Source: Saccharina japonica (Eukaryota > Sar > Phaeophyceae > Laminariales > Laminariaceae). From it: DNA of 64,000 bases. How positions within the stretch are numbered: position 1 is the stretch's first letter; every line of letters begins with the position of its first letter. Of the stretch, positions 1 through 8,359 are shown one piece after another. The position numbers and the translations under genes were made by a program. Location: assembly GCA_008828725.1 (NCBI GenBank), contig MEHQ01004429.1, forward strand, positions 638,405-702,404, given 5' to 3'. The notes beneath the pieces were generated by a model that ran no database searches, was not told the DNA's origin, and was given only the letters and a program-made list of their open reading frames with translations.

Positions 1-356
1 TAAAAAACATGCAGCCGTCACGAGGAACGCCGTCTTAGTGTGGCCACACGACAGATAGCGCTGAGTCAAAAACAAATGGGACAACCATTGGAACTCCGAA
101 ATTTTGCTGCCGGCATGCAAACAAACTGTACGGAATCCTAACACTTACCAGCCGTGTTTACTCAACACGTAGTGTGCTGTCCCTGGCAGTCGGAGGGGGT
201 TTCTGGAAGATACAGAATGTTGCAGTGAAAGAGATGACTACACTACGTTCCCCTGTCAAGACTCCACCTACCGAGCGTACCCCTCTTGAAATGATCGCCC
301 CAAAGTCACATACATCCCTAGCAAAGATGGACTTGAGGCGCATGAAGGAGGGGGCG
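1..356. other. no recognisable feature
   Basis: I see no coding exon, RNA or repeat copy that I can name here. The segment ends where the first 350-bp inverted repeat begins. Confidence 0.5.
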
Positions 357-706
357 ATGTGGAGGATAGGGTACGTAGACACCGTCAACCTCTGATCACA
401 AATGCCAACCATGAAGATACGTTAACCAACGTCCGGTCTACGAGACCTGCCATCATGGATGGTCTTCATATGGTTGACGTTCGGGAATACAAACCCAGAA
501 CGCTACCAGGGAGTGAAGGGTCTTCTACGAGAACGACCCCCACTCCCACTCTCTAACCTATGAGATCTCTCCTTGCGAGATGCGAGGGAGGTTTTGTGGA
601 GGCACCTCCTTGCCACATATAAGAAAGAAAAGTGCGCGTCAAGGCCTCGGCCAACCCTGCTCAAGACCCCGACACGGCCGACATCATCTGAGGAGGCGAC
701 CTCCAT
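357..706 (-). repeat. 350-bp repeat (family D), copy 1
   Basis: This segment is the exact reverse complement of 4405-4754 (position x pairs with 5111-x). I saw no mismatch across 350 bp. A third copy at 15293-15524 is internally deleted. In the orientation of copy 2 the unit starts ATGGAGGTCGCC and ends ATCCTCCACAT, so its own ends are short inverted repeats, as in a non-autonomous DNA transposon. Short open frames inside it are not conserved as protein and I do not call them genes. Confidence 0.8.
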
Positions 707-1173
707 AGGTGCGCCCGAATTATTAATGCAAAGGCCCGATTTTAGGCTTGCTGCTGGATCCACCATATGGCTCGAGTACATCATACAATCCGTTAGCTCG
801 GATCTTCAAAGCATGATTTTGTCTTGAAAATTGTGTACCTGTGGTCCGCATATCGTATTTGTGGTCCGCGCTCGGAATATTCTCGCAATTTTCTCGCTAG
901 ATGCAAAAGCGGCGCAGCCGCGTTTCTCGCCCGTTTCTGGTCCGTTTTGGGTCCGGTTAGGGTTAGGGGTTGGGTTGGGTCTACGCCCGTGCCTTGATCC
1001 CACCAGGAAGTGCTTCCTAGCTCGCAAAGCAATGTGAGAAGTGAACAGCCCGCCCCTAGGAAGATCCGAGCTAATGCATTGTATAAGGGGCTCTTTATTC
1101 ATTTATGTGGCTCGAGGTCTCGGAACATGGTCTGGGACGCATATTATATGATACACACTAACACATACACTAC
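707..1173. other. non-coding, telomere-like GGGTTAGGG stretch
   Basis: No gene is seen. Around 940-1020 lies a short GGTTAGGGTTAGG-rich stretch followed by words (CTACG, TTGATCCCACC, GTGCTTC) that recur at 19042-19110 and 19265-19350. It is therefore a diverged copy of that dispersed unit rather than a true telomere. Confidence 0.5.
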
Positions 1174-1336
1174 CGGCCCTCTTATAAGAAAGTGCCCCAC
1201 AAGAAACTCAGCCTAAACATTACGGGGGAAATAAGAAAGTCGACAGGTATTATACTGAAGTTAGTGTGGGACACACCCCTTTCTCAAATAAGAAATTCAG
1301 CCTAAGCCCGATTTCTGGTTTCTTATGAGCGGGCCG
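1174..1336. mobile_element. 163-bp foldback element (family C-like)
   Basis: The ends are inverted repeats: CCGGCCCTCTTATAAGAAA on the left pairs imperfectly with TTTCTTATGAGCGGGCCGG on the right. Inside are two short stretches, AGAAA(C/T)TCAGCCTAA and GAAGTTAGTGTGGGAC, that resemble the interior of the 165-bp family C elements at 5827, 50910 and 58434. It has no coding capacity, so it is a MITE-like element. Confidence 0.6.
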
Positions 1337-2127
1337 GTACTGCTGTAGCACGCAAGGGTATTATATGCGGTATGTATGAGGCCTTTTCGATCTACTTTCA
1401 ATACGGTTTGCGCTAGAGGGAACACAGCACCAGCAAGCAGCAATCGACTATTAATATGTGTGTGCCGTGAATGTTCACGATCGGGCAGCCAACTCATGGC
1501 CACGGCTCGTCTTCCCTTTTGTTTAACTCGAGGTCTCGGCATGGCCTGGTATAATGTATAATCTGGTACGAAACTGGCCCCAAAAATATAAAATACCCTC
1601 TGGTCTCTGGTATAATATATCATATCATATGTATTATACGTACTCGTATGTATATTAGCTCGGGCCAGGTACTCAATTTTAAGAAAAATCCATCCGCTAG
1701 CTACGTAACGGATTGTATTATCGTACTCAATACGCAGATATAATACGTATATACGTACGCATAGTTCTCACCTGTCATAACCTAAAAAATGATATATTCC
1801 GAGAATTCCCCCAACTCTACGGAATATCTATCTGAACATTCCTACGGGCGTACCAACAACCCTCGGTTCTACGGGCTGTCTTATCTATTAAGGAAACTTC
1901 CGTACACGAGCATAAATTTACGATAGCGACAGGTCGGTACTACCTTGTTCACGTTTCATCTAGTAGGATCTTTATGAGGTAGAGCACGCAGCAGGCACCA
2001 CATATCGTTTTTATCATTTTTTCAGAAGTTTTCGAACACAGCAGTATTTTATATGAACATGATATCATACGAACGAACGACCACATACGATAAATATATG
2101 TGATACCTGGTATATGATATGAATGTT
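1337..2127. other. AT-rich, no gene seen
   Basis: The sequence is AT-rich with many TATA/TACGTA words. Nothing in it translates into a recognisable exon on either strand. One TACCTGGTA word lies at 2104-2112. Confidence 0.4.
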
Positions 2128-2345
2128 CTTCACATTAAGCCGTCCCTTCTATATACCACTACGACCCTTGATATAAGGACCATTTAAATGAAATTTTAAT
2201 GTAAAAGTGGTTCTTATATTCCCGGTCAGAGTGGTATCATGTATACCCGTCGACATGCAGAGCAGCACACCCAGTGTCCGGGCCGATTCTTCATCCCATG
2301 CAGAACGAGATACCAGTTCTTCTGTGGTCACAAAACTACGACACA
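2128..2345 (+). repeat. family E repeat, copy 1, interrupted
   Basis: This copy matches 2763-2905 and 58976-59115: GTTCTTCACAT, a CCGTCCYTTCTATA block, ACCCGTCGAC, CACACCCAGTGTCCG, GATTCTTCATCC, then CTGTGGTCACAAAACTACGA. It is split by a family J foldback element at 2153-2237, so J inserted after E. Confidence 0.7.
2153..2237. mobile_element. 85-bp foldback element (family J), copy 1
   Basis: The terminal inverted repeats are ATACCACT...ATATAAGGACC and its complement ending GAGTGGTAT. A second copy is at 44691-44775. It interrupts a family E copy between CCCTTCTAT and TATACCCGTCGAC, which shows transposition rather than chance similarity. It has no coding capacity. Confidence 0.65.
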
Positions 2346-2762
2346 AGTAGAGGTACGACCGCGTTTCAAAGCAGTAAGCATATATCGACACAACCTACTG
2401 TACCCAGACAGGCTAGTAAATATACCTGGTGTATAGTATTTACAGCGTATATATATCCAAGGCTTTTTAGGAGACTGCTGCTACCGCCGTTGCGTAGGCT
2501 GTAGGCTGCCAGCACGAGCGCTTCTTCGGACACTGCTGGAGACGGTGCCACAACAACAACAGAGGCGCCAGAGCAGCAGCAGCAGAGCAGCATCAGAGCA
2601 GCAGCCGGCGTCGCAACAATACCCCCAAGTATGTTCGGAGCATCGAGTATATACATCTTGTGCGGCGAGCACTGAGAGTATGATTGTGTACGTACTGGCG
2701 GCCGAAATGCTGGGAGTACTGGGAGTATGTGAGCAAGTACCACAACGGGGTGTGTGGTGTGT
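2346..2762. other. no gene seen; CAG/CAA-rich patch
   Basis: A GC-rich, CAGCAG-rich stretch at about 2530-2620 is open on both strands, but only through trinucleotide bias. I find no splice-bounded exon with a recognisable protein. Confidence 0.4.
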
Positions 2763-2905
2763 GTGTTCTTCACATGAAACCGTCCTTTCTATATACCCGT
2801 CGACATCCAGCATCCAGCACACCCAGTGTCTGTGCCGATTCTTCATCCTAGAGAGATACCAACCAGTTCTTTCTGTGGTCACAAAACTACGACACAGAGA
2901 TACTA
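2763..2905 (+). repeat. family E repeat, copy 2
   Basis: This is the uninterrupted copy of the family E unit described at 2128. It is collinear from GTTCTTCACATGAAACCGTC to ACAAAACTACGACAC. A short 5' fragment of the same unit is at 47083-47110. Confidence 0.7.
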
Positions 2906-3254
2906 CGCTGCAATGCAGCAGTGGTGGAGACCAAAATTCTGCGAGTACTCAGAGTATATACCCAGAGTATCGAACCTGGAAACACTGCTGCAGCATCCGA
3001 GTAAAATGCTCTCTCCTACGAGTATTAGTATTGCTACTGCTGTATCCGCAGTACCTCGCATTGAGAAGCCCTGAAATACCGTCAGTACTCAAAAGTAAGA
3101 GCAGTACAGCAGTATACACCGGATCCCGAAATAATTTTGACATTTTTTTCAAGTATCGATCTGCGGTGCGGTCTCGCAACAGACCACGTCACATCAAGCT
3201 GTTCGACCGAAAACAATTTTTCTTCCCTCCCACCAGCTTGACTTGAGGATTCTT

Positions 3255-4062
3255 CCTCAGATGCTCCGAGTACCTTGGAGTAAAGTAAGGAGTATTGGAG
3301 ATAAAATACTTCAGGTACTTCGTGTACTTCGTGTACTCGGAGTATTTCGGGGTTCGATACTCCGGGATACTGCTCGTACTCGGAGTATTTCGGGTATGAA
3401 CACTCTCGATACTGCTTGTACTCGGAGTATTTCGGGGTCCGATACTGCGGGTACTCCTCGTACTCCGAGTATTTGGGGCTTCAGTACTGCTCATACTCCA
3501 AGTACTCCGAGTATTCAGGCCGCCAGTATTCTAATACTCTAAGTACTCGGAGTACGAAGTGTCCTCGATACTCGGAGTATACTCGGAGTGTGAAGTACGT
3601 TAGGAGCATCTTTGCATCATTTTAAAGACTCGGCCGTCATTCCTCCCAGGTTCTTGGAGCATGTGACTGGCGTTTATAGCATTTAAAAATTCACAGATGC
3701 TCCCATTACCTCGGAGTATAATTAGAGTATTTTCGAGAAAAAATACTCCAGGTACTTTGTGTACTCGCAGTATTTCGGTGTCCAATACTCTCGATACTCG
3801 GAGTACTCCGAGTAATTTAGACGTTTTTACTCCGAGTACTGCTTGTACTCAAGTATAATTACTGCTCATACTCCCTTACTCGGAGTATTTAGGCCTTCAG
3901 TACTGCTCATACTCCAAGTACTCCGAGTATTTAGGCCACCAGTACTCTAATACTCTCAGTACTCGGAGTACGAAAAATACTCGATACTCCGAGTATACTC
4001 GGAGTATCATACTCGGAGTATCGAGTATACTCGGAGTATCGAGTATACTCGGAGCACCTTTG
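3255..4062. repeat. array of TACTCGGAGTA palindromes
   Basis: Over about 800 bp the words TACTCGGAGTA and TACTCCGAGTA recur dozens of times at irregular spacing. Each has 5-bp self-complementary arms around one central base. They are linked by short variable pieces such as TTTCGGG and a TACTGCTCATACTCC-like stretch. The density rises to back-to-back palindromes at 3960-4055. No protein is supported in any frame. I do not recognise this array from any described family. Confidence 0.85.
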
Positions 4063-4245
4063 GATTATTCCAATTGGATTCTTCCTCTGAAACTCCCTCC
4101 ATTTCCACGACCGAAGGTATTTTATGCAAAGGCGTCTCAGGCGTAGGTAGGGGTTACATGTTACATGCCGCCAGGTGATACTACGTGTTTTATTTTTTTA
4201 TTATTTTTAAAGGGCATATCTGCGCAGATAAGAGTGCAGGACACC

Positions 4246-4375
4246 TATTGCGGAGGGCCATAGTAAATAGGACCAAATATTGTTAATCACGTAGTAGTAA
4301 AAATAGGGAAAATATATAGATTTGTGTGTATACCGCAGGTCTTATTTACTATGGTCCCCCGTAAATACGTACAGC
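4246..4375. mobile_element. foldback element (family B), Stowaway-like
   Basis: The inverted ends read GGGCCATAGTAAATAGGACC on the left and the complement ending TTACTATGGTCCCCCGTAA on the right, about 130 bp in all. Other copies are at 18724, 23057 (half), 38950-39395 (nested), 41482, 42382 and 43125. The flanks of several copies suggest a TA target duplication, as in Tc1/mariner-derived MITEs; that assignment is inference. Confidence 0.75.
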
Positions 4376-4404
4376 ACTAACTACGTATATCAATACCATT
4401 AAAT

Positions 4405-4754
4405 ATGGAGGTCGCCTCCTCAGATGATGTCGGCCGTGTCGGGGTCTTGAGCAGGGTTGGCCGAGGCCTTGACGCGCACTTTTCTTTCTTATATGTGGCA
4501 AGGAGGTGCCTCCACAAAACCTCCCTCGCATCTCGCAAGGAGAGATCTCATAGGTTAGAGAGTGGGAGTGGGGGTCGTTCTCGTAGAAGACCCTTCACTC
4601 CCTGGTAGCGTTCTGGGTTTGTATTCCCGAACGTCAACCATATGAAGACCATCCATGATGGCAGGTCTCGTAGACCGGACGTTGGTTAACGTATCTTCAT
4701 GGTTGGCATTTGTGATCAGAGGTTGACGGTGTCTACGTACCCTATCCTCCACAT
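4405..4754 (+). repeat. 350-bp repeat (family D), copy 2
   Basis: This copy is identical to copy 1 (357-706) in reverse orientation, so the two bracket about 3.7 kb as a perfect long inverted pair. The bracketed DNA carries no transposase. Two separate insertions, or recent gene conversion, are as likely as one composite element. Confidence 0.8.
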
Positions 4755-4841
4755 AAATACTTTTAAATACGTACTACTATTAATATTAATATGAATAGCT
4801 GTACGTAATGTTATATTTAAAAATTAAAAAAAAAAAAACAG

Positions 4842-5022
4842 CTGTGAGCTTGAGGATTTCGTCGAAGCTCATCTTTGCTATTCATAGCTGAGTGTAATAC
4901 TTCGATCGCGCGTACTTACGGATTTTGTATGTCCTCATTTGGGGTGTCCATCCCGTATGAGGGGGACACAATCTGAGGCTGTGGAATTCAGGAAATGTGC
5001 GTCTATTTGTGAGGGGAGGAAA
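4842..5022 (-). repeat. repeat carrying an MSFDEIL-type short frame, copy 1
   Basis: About 170 bp here match 15911-16080 in reverse orientation, both containing a CCTCATACGGGATG-type block and a GATCGAAGTATTACACTCAG block. On the minus strand the right-hand part opens with ATG and reads MSFDEILKLTAV, followed at once by a T run. The same short frame recurs at 16048-16085 and 57421-57465. Whether it is ever translated is unknown. Confidence 0.6.
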
Positions 5023-5039
5023 AATAAAAATAGACAAAT

Positions 5040-5150
5040 TTATATACTCGTAGGAAAATGACAAATTCGGGAGTCGTTCTACTGAAGTTTGTGTAAAATG
5101 CAGCCTTTCTCAAATGAGAAACCCAGCCCGGACCAACTTTCCTGTTCATT
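5040..5150 (-). repeat. fragment of family C-like element
   Basis: The stretch shares ACTGAAGTTTGTGT, TTTCTCAAATGAGAAA and CCAGCC words with the family C elements at 1174, 50910 and 58434, but clear terminal repeats are missing. Confidence 0.45.
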
Positions 5151-5320
5151 ACTACAGTAATACTGTGGGTTGTAGATGCCCTGTGGTGTTGTGATGTACA
5201 GCAGTACAATCCTAAGACATTCATGAGGGGTACGCAAGCCTAAGACGCACCCCCCGCGTGGGGTGCGTTGAATTCACGTGCCCCATGGGGTGCGTTTACC
5301 TACCCCCCCCTCTATTTGCT

Positions 5321-5396
5321 CCGTCTCGAAAGGGATGCGTGGTCAATGGTCAAATGACTAGGGCAAGCAACAAATGAGTACGCCCCCCCCCCCCCC
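5321..5396 (+). mobile_element. poly(C)-tailed repeat 2 (F2)
   Basis: This is a unit of about 75 bp: CCGTCTCGAAAGGGATGCG, then GTCAATGGTCAAATGACT, GGCAAGCAACAAATGAGTAC and a run of C (5383-5396). Other copies are at 19744, 19928-20013 (two short ones), 40891 and 55006. All end GAGTAC (or near it) plus C. This copy is also preceded by a C run at 5303-5310. It contains no ORF. The end GAGTAC-C(n) is shared with the unrelated-looking F1 repeat. Confidence 0.75.
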
Positions 5397-5826
5397 ATCC
5401 AACACGTTACCAATAGGTAAGATTAATACTACATACCTGATGCTGCACACGGCATACTGCACACTTTACTCACTGCTTCACACGAACACGAGCACGTAAA
5501 CCAATAAAACTTGGCACAAAAAAACGGCACAACTGGTTGTTTGAGCAGGGCCTACACGTCTATACACGCAACACCCCTCGCTGGAGCTGCTGTGCGGCAA
5601 ACAACCCGCGAGCCCCCCCCCCCCCCCCTCACCGCTTTATAACCCGCTGGGGGTACCTCCACCCTCTACACGACACACCTTAGACATGGTATCAGGGTAC
5701 ACCCTGATCGACCCCGACACACCCTCTACCATTCCTCACCACCAACGAGACATGCACCCCTTTATCTCCCCCAACCCTCCGCTTAAAATGCTCATAGGTA
5801 GAATCGACTATCAATGCAGTAGTACA
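5397..5826. other. no gene seen; further C runs
   Basis: A 15-C run lies near 5614-5628. No exon or named repeat is recognisable before the family C element. Confidence 0.4.
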
Positions 5827-5992
5827 GGGCACCTAATGAGCAGAAAAAATGATCTGATCCAGGCCGGATTTATTATTTTCGAGGGTGTGCGTTCTACACG
5901 AACTTCATTATCACAACCCCCGACTTTCTTATTCTCCATGAAAAAAATCTCAAGCCTGCCTTTTCTTATTGCTCGTTTTCTTATTAGGTGTC
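5827..5992 (+). mobile_element. 165-bp foldback element (family C)
   Basis: The left end GGGCACCTAATGAG pairs with the right end TTCTTATTAGGTGTC. The interior (GATCCAGGCCGGATTT, TTCTACACGAACTTCA, CAAGCCTGCC) is collinear with 50910-51070 and 58434-58600. All three copies are preceded by ACAG. It is non-coding and MITE-like. Confidence 0.75.
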
Positions 5993-6074
5993 GTGTACTG
6001 CTTGCTGTACCTGGTATATACAAGGCATATATCAGCTGGTATATATATATATATACCACCCACCACCACGCATC

Positions 6075-6304
6075 ATGCAGCTCAAGCTACCCTTCGGGGC
6101 GGGGGCGAAGCTCGACGCCCTGGGAACAGCCGTTACGTCAGGGACGTTGAAGACCTACCTCCTGCAGCTTTTGCTGGGCATGGTTTTCGTCGCGATGCTG
6201 TGGCCGTACCTCCTGGAGTTGTCCGAGAGCCTTCGCCAAGCGCTGGCGCGGATGATGGGCGGGCAGCGCGAGAGGCGAGCGGTGCTGCGCGCGCTCGCCG
6301 ACAG
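6075..6304 (+). CDS. candidate first exon with transmembrane anchor
   Basis: An ATG opens 76 codons of GC-rich, protein-like sequence that ends at a strong donor (GACAG|GTGAGC) in phase 2. The peptide starts MQLKLPFGAGAK. Around residues 27-48 it carries one hydrophobic segment (LLQLLLGMVFVAMLWPYLL), followed by a basic, helix-prone stretch (RQALARMMGGQRERR). Phase 2 fits an acceptor at 7959-7960 in front of the ENGase exon, and no other gene starts between them, so it may be the ENGase N-terminus. If so, the enzyme would be membrane-anchored, unlike the cytosolic animal enzyme. It could instead be a separate small gene. Confidence 0.4.
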
Positions 6305-6454
6305 GTGAGCGTGGTCGCAAGTCACATGTCGCAGGTGGCAGGTGGCAGATGGCCGCATGGCTTTTTTCGGTCTTACCTATTGATGCTCAAGAGTATCAAA
6401 CTACTGTACGTAGGGCTACTCTACTGATGTCGTACTAGTATTTAATAATAGTAC

Positions 6455-6605
6455 GTAGTGATAAAAACAAGGCAAGTACCGTAGTGGGGAGCGGGGAGAA
6501 GAGCCTATACTTAGGGGCCCCGGATCTGAGTTACGACTAAAGAGGGAGAGAGAAAAGAAGGGCGAAGATAATAAATGGGATGGGAAAAAAGAAAGAAAAA
6601 AACAG
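6455..6605 (+). mobile_element. 5'-truncated SINE-like copy (family G)
   Basis: The copy starts within GATAAAAACAAGGCA and runs through GGATCTGAGTTACGACTAAA to an A-rich end (GGGATGGGAAAAAAG). It matches the 3' half of the full-length copies at 43559-43895 and 56050-56400. Confidence 0.7.
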
Positions 6606-6784
6606 GTGGTATTATTACCGGTACAGGGTAGGTTCTTCAAGTCGTGTTTTACATATACCCGTATACCCATACCATGTATGTTGTATTTTGTACAACACAT
6701 CAATATGACAATATGGCAGTAGTAGAGCCTCTGTGGACCGAAGCTCCATGAGTAGGGTGAGACGTTCACTGTCACTAGGGGAAG

Positions 6785-7045
6785 AGGATTTGATTTAAAT
6801 GGTTTAGGGAGTTGTAGCCTCCCACGAGCTGACTGGACGAGAGATTGCCGGGTTCAACGTTGAGTAGGCGTTGATTTGTTGCTGTCTACCGCCCTAAGCA
6901 GAACCACAGTAGTCGTATGGGAAAGCTAGCCGGACGAAGATCGAAAGATCGTCGTGAACGCGCGTCTGAAGGGGCAAGGATTTTAATTAATTCTTGCCTT
7001 TAAAGATGGGGACAGAGATCTGCCATGCGCTTTTCGGCCGCAAGA
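6785..7045 (+). other. hairpin-rich segment, possible structured RNA
   Basis: Two strong hairpins stand in a row. GATCGAAAGATC (a GNRA-type tetraloop stem extended by CGA/TCG) lies at about 6936-6955. GGCAAG...CTTGCC around an AT loop lies at about 6979-7004. Upstream are GCCGGGTTCAACG and GTCTACCGCCC motifs. I could not match it to tRNA, 5S, snRNA, SRP or RNase P. It may be a decayed element rather than an RNA gene. Confidence 0.25.
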
Positions 7046-7960
7046 AGTAGTAGAGCCTACTCCGGTAGAGCTACTAGTGCTGTCGTACCAGTAGTATAAT
7101 ATGTGCTACCGGTACATGATAATGATAGTTGCTTTAAGTCGTGGGAGATATCATACAGGTCCAGGTTTGCATGTCTTGTACAACAACACCAATATTAGAG
7201 CCTGCTGCAGTAGAGTTACTATCGTACCAGTAGTATGTAGAGCAATGCCTGTGCCTTATAGGGGTGGCGGCTTACTTTCTGAGCTCCTCGCATGAGGGAG
7301 GAGCTCAATATATCACCCCCCCCCCGAATCATGCCTTCCAAGAACGGTTTGTTCGCGCAGCTCGACCGCCAAGATTTGTATGCGCTGTATGCGTTGTATG
7401 CGCTATTAATAATCGTAAAACAAATATACGAGAAAAGGTATCGATCAAACCAGGAGTTTGTCACTTGAAGATTATACTAATAAGCAGTCATAGTCACTAA
7501 TATTGCCTCAGATAGGAAAAACTAACTGATTCCCCTTTACGTTATACCGTGGGATGAGTCTGTTGCAGGTATGTATGTATTATGCGATGGGTGCTTCAAA
7601 TCGTGGTATGTACGTACCAGGTATTTTACAACAAGGTGCTCCAATACTCATTACGCATCGTACTGCAGCATGTGGCACGCGTGGACCTAACCTCACAAAA
7701 ATTGATGCACCCCGCGCCAAAAATATTTTAAAAACAAACATGAGCCCTATTTATCAACTACTGCTGTATATACATACCTACTCCTATTTCGCCCTAGCGG
7801 CTCTTCTGAATATAAACACCCTGTTCCTTCACCTTGTTGCCACCCCCCTCTCCCTCCTTCCCCGGTCTCCGCCGCCTTTCTCCTCCAAACCCATCCTCTC
7901 GTATGTACCCTCCTGCATTTTTTACTCGCCGTAAAAATACCACCGCGCCCCATAAAATAG
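7046..7960. other. no gene seen
   Basis: If 6075-6304 is the first ENGase exon, this is part of the intron. It holds a 10-C run near 7315-7324 and pyrimidine-rich DNA at 7830-7925 that could serve as the splice-acceptor tract. No other feature is recognised. Confidence 0.4.
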
Positions 7961-8359
7961 CGCCGCTTCGAGAGGACAGCAGGGCGGGCCCAAGCCCACA
8001 GAAGCTATGCGAGGCGGGGGGCGAAAGCCGGCAGGTTCCGACCAGGCCGTGAATGTGACCCCCTTGCCGCTGCCTGGGCAACAATCTTCGGAGATTGGGC
8101 CTCGGCAATCTCCGGAGATCGCGCCACTGACGACGCTGGAGGCGCTGCTCGGCTACGAAGGGCCCGGCCGGGGCCGAGGGTTTGCGCCGTTTCGGCGGCC
8201 CTTTGTGCCCCGCTCGTTCCCGCCGCTGAGGAACAGGCTGCTGGTGTGCCACGACCTGGCTGGGGGGTATGGGGAGGATCGGTTCGTTCAGGGCGGAGGT
8301 TATGACCGCGCGTACAGGATGTACGACTGGGGCCTGGTCGACATCTTCGTGTACTTCAG
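7961..8359 (+). CDS. ENGASE: ENGase exon: start of GH85 domain
   Basis: The frame reads PLTTLEALLGY, then LLVCHDLAGGYGEDRFVQGG and YRMYDWGLVDIFVYF. It ends in TTCAG|GT (phase 2), so the split codon with 10405 gives the Ser of VYFSHN, exactly where the family has YFSHH. If the gene has no upstream exon, translation could start at the ATG at 8007. The stop at 7953 limits how far this exon can extend upstream. Confidence 0.9.

Noticed and set aside
960..985. True telomere
   Set aside because: Only two to three TTAGGG-like units, embedded in a dispersed repeat.
357..4754. A 4.4-kb autonomous transposon with long terminal inverted repeats
   Set aside because: No transposase-like sequence between the repeats, and the unit also exists alone at 15293.
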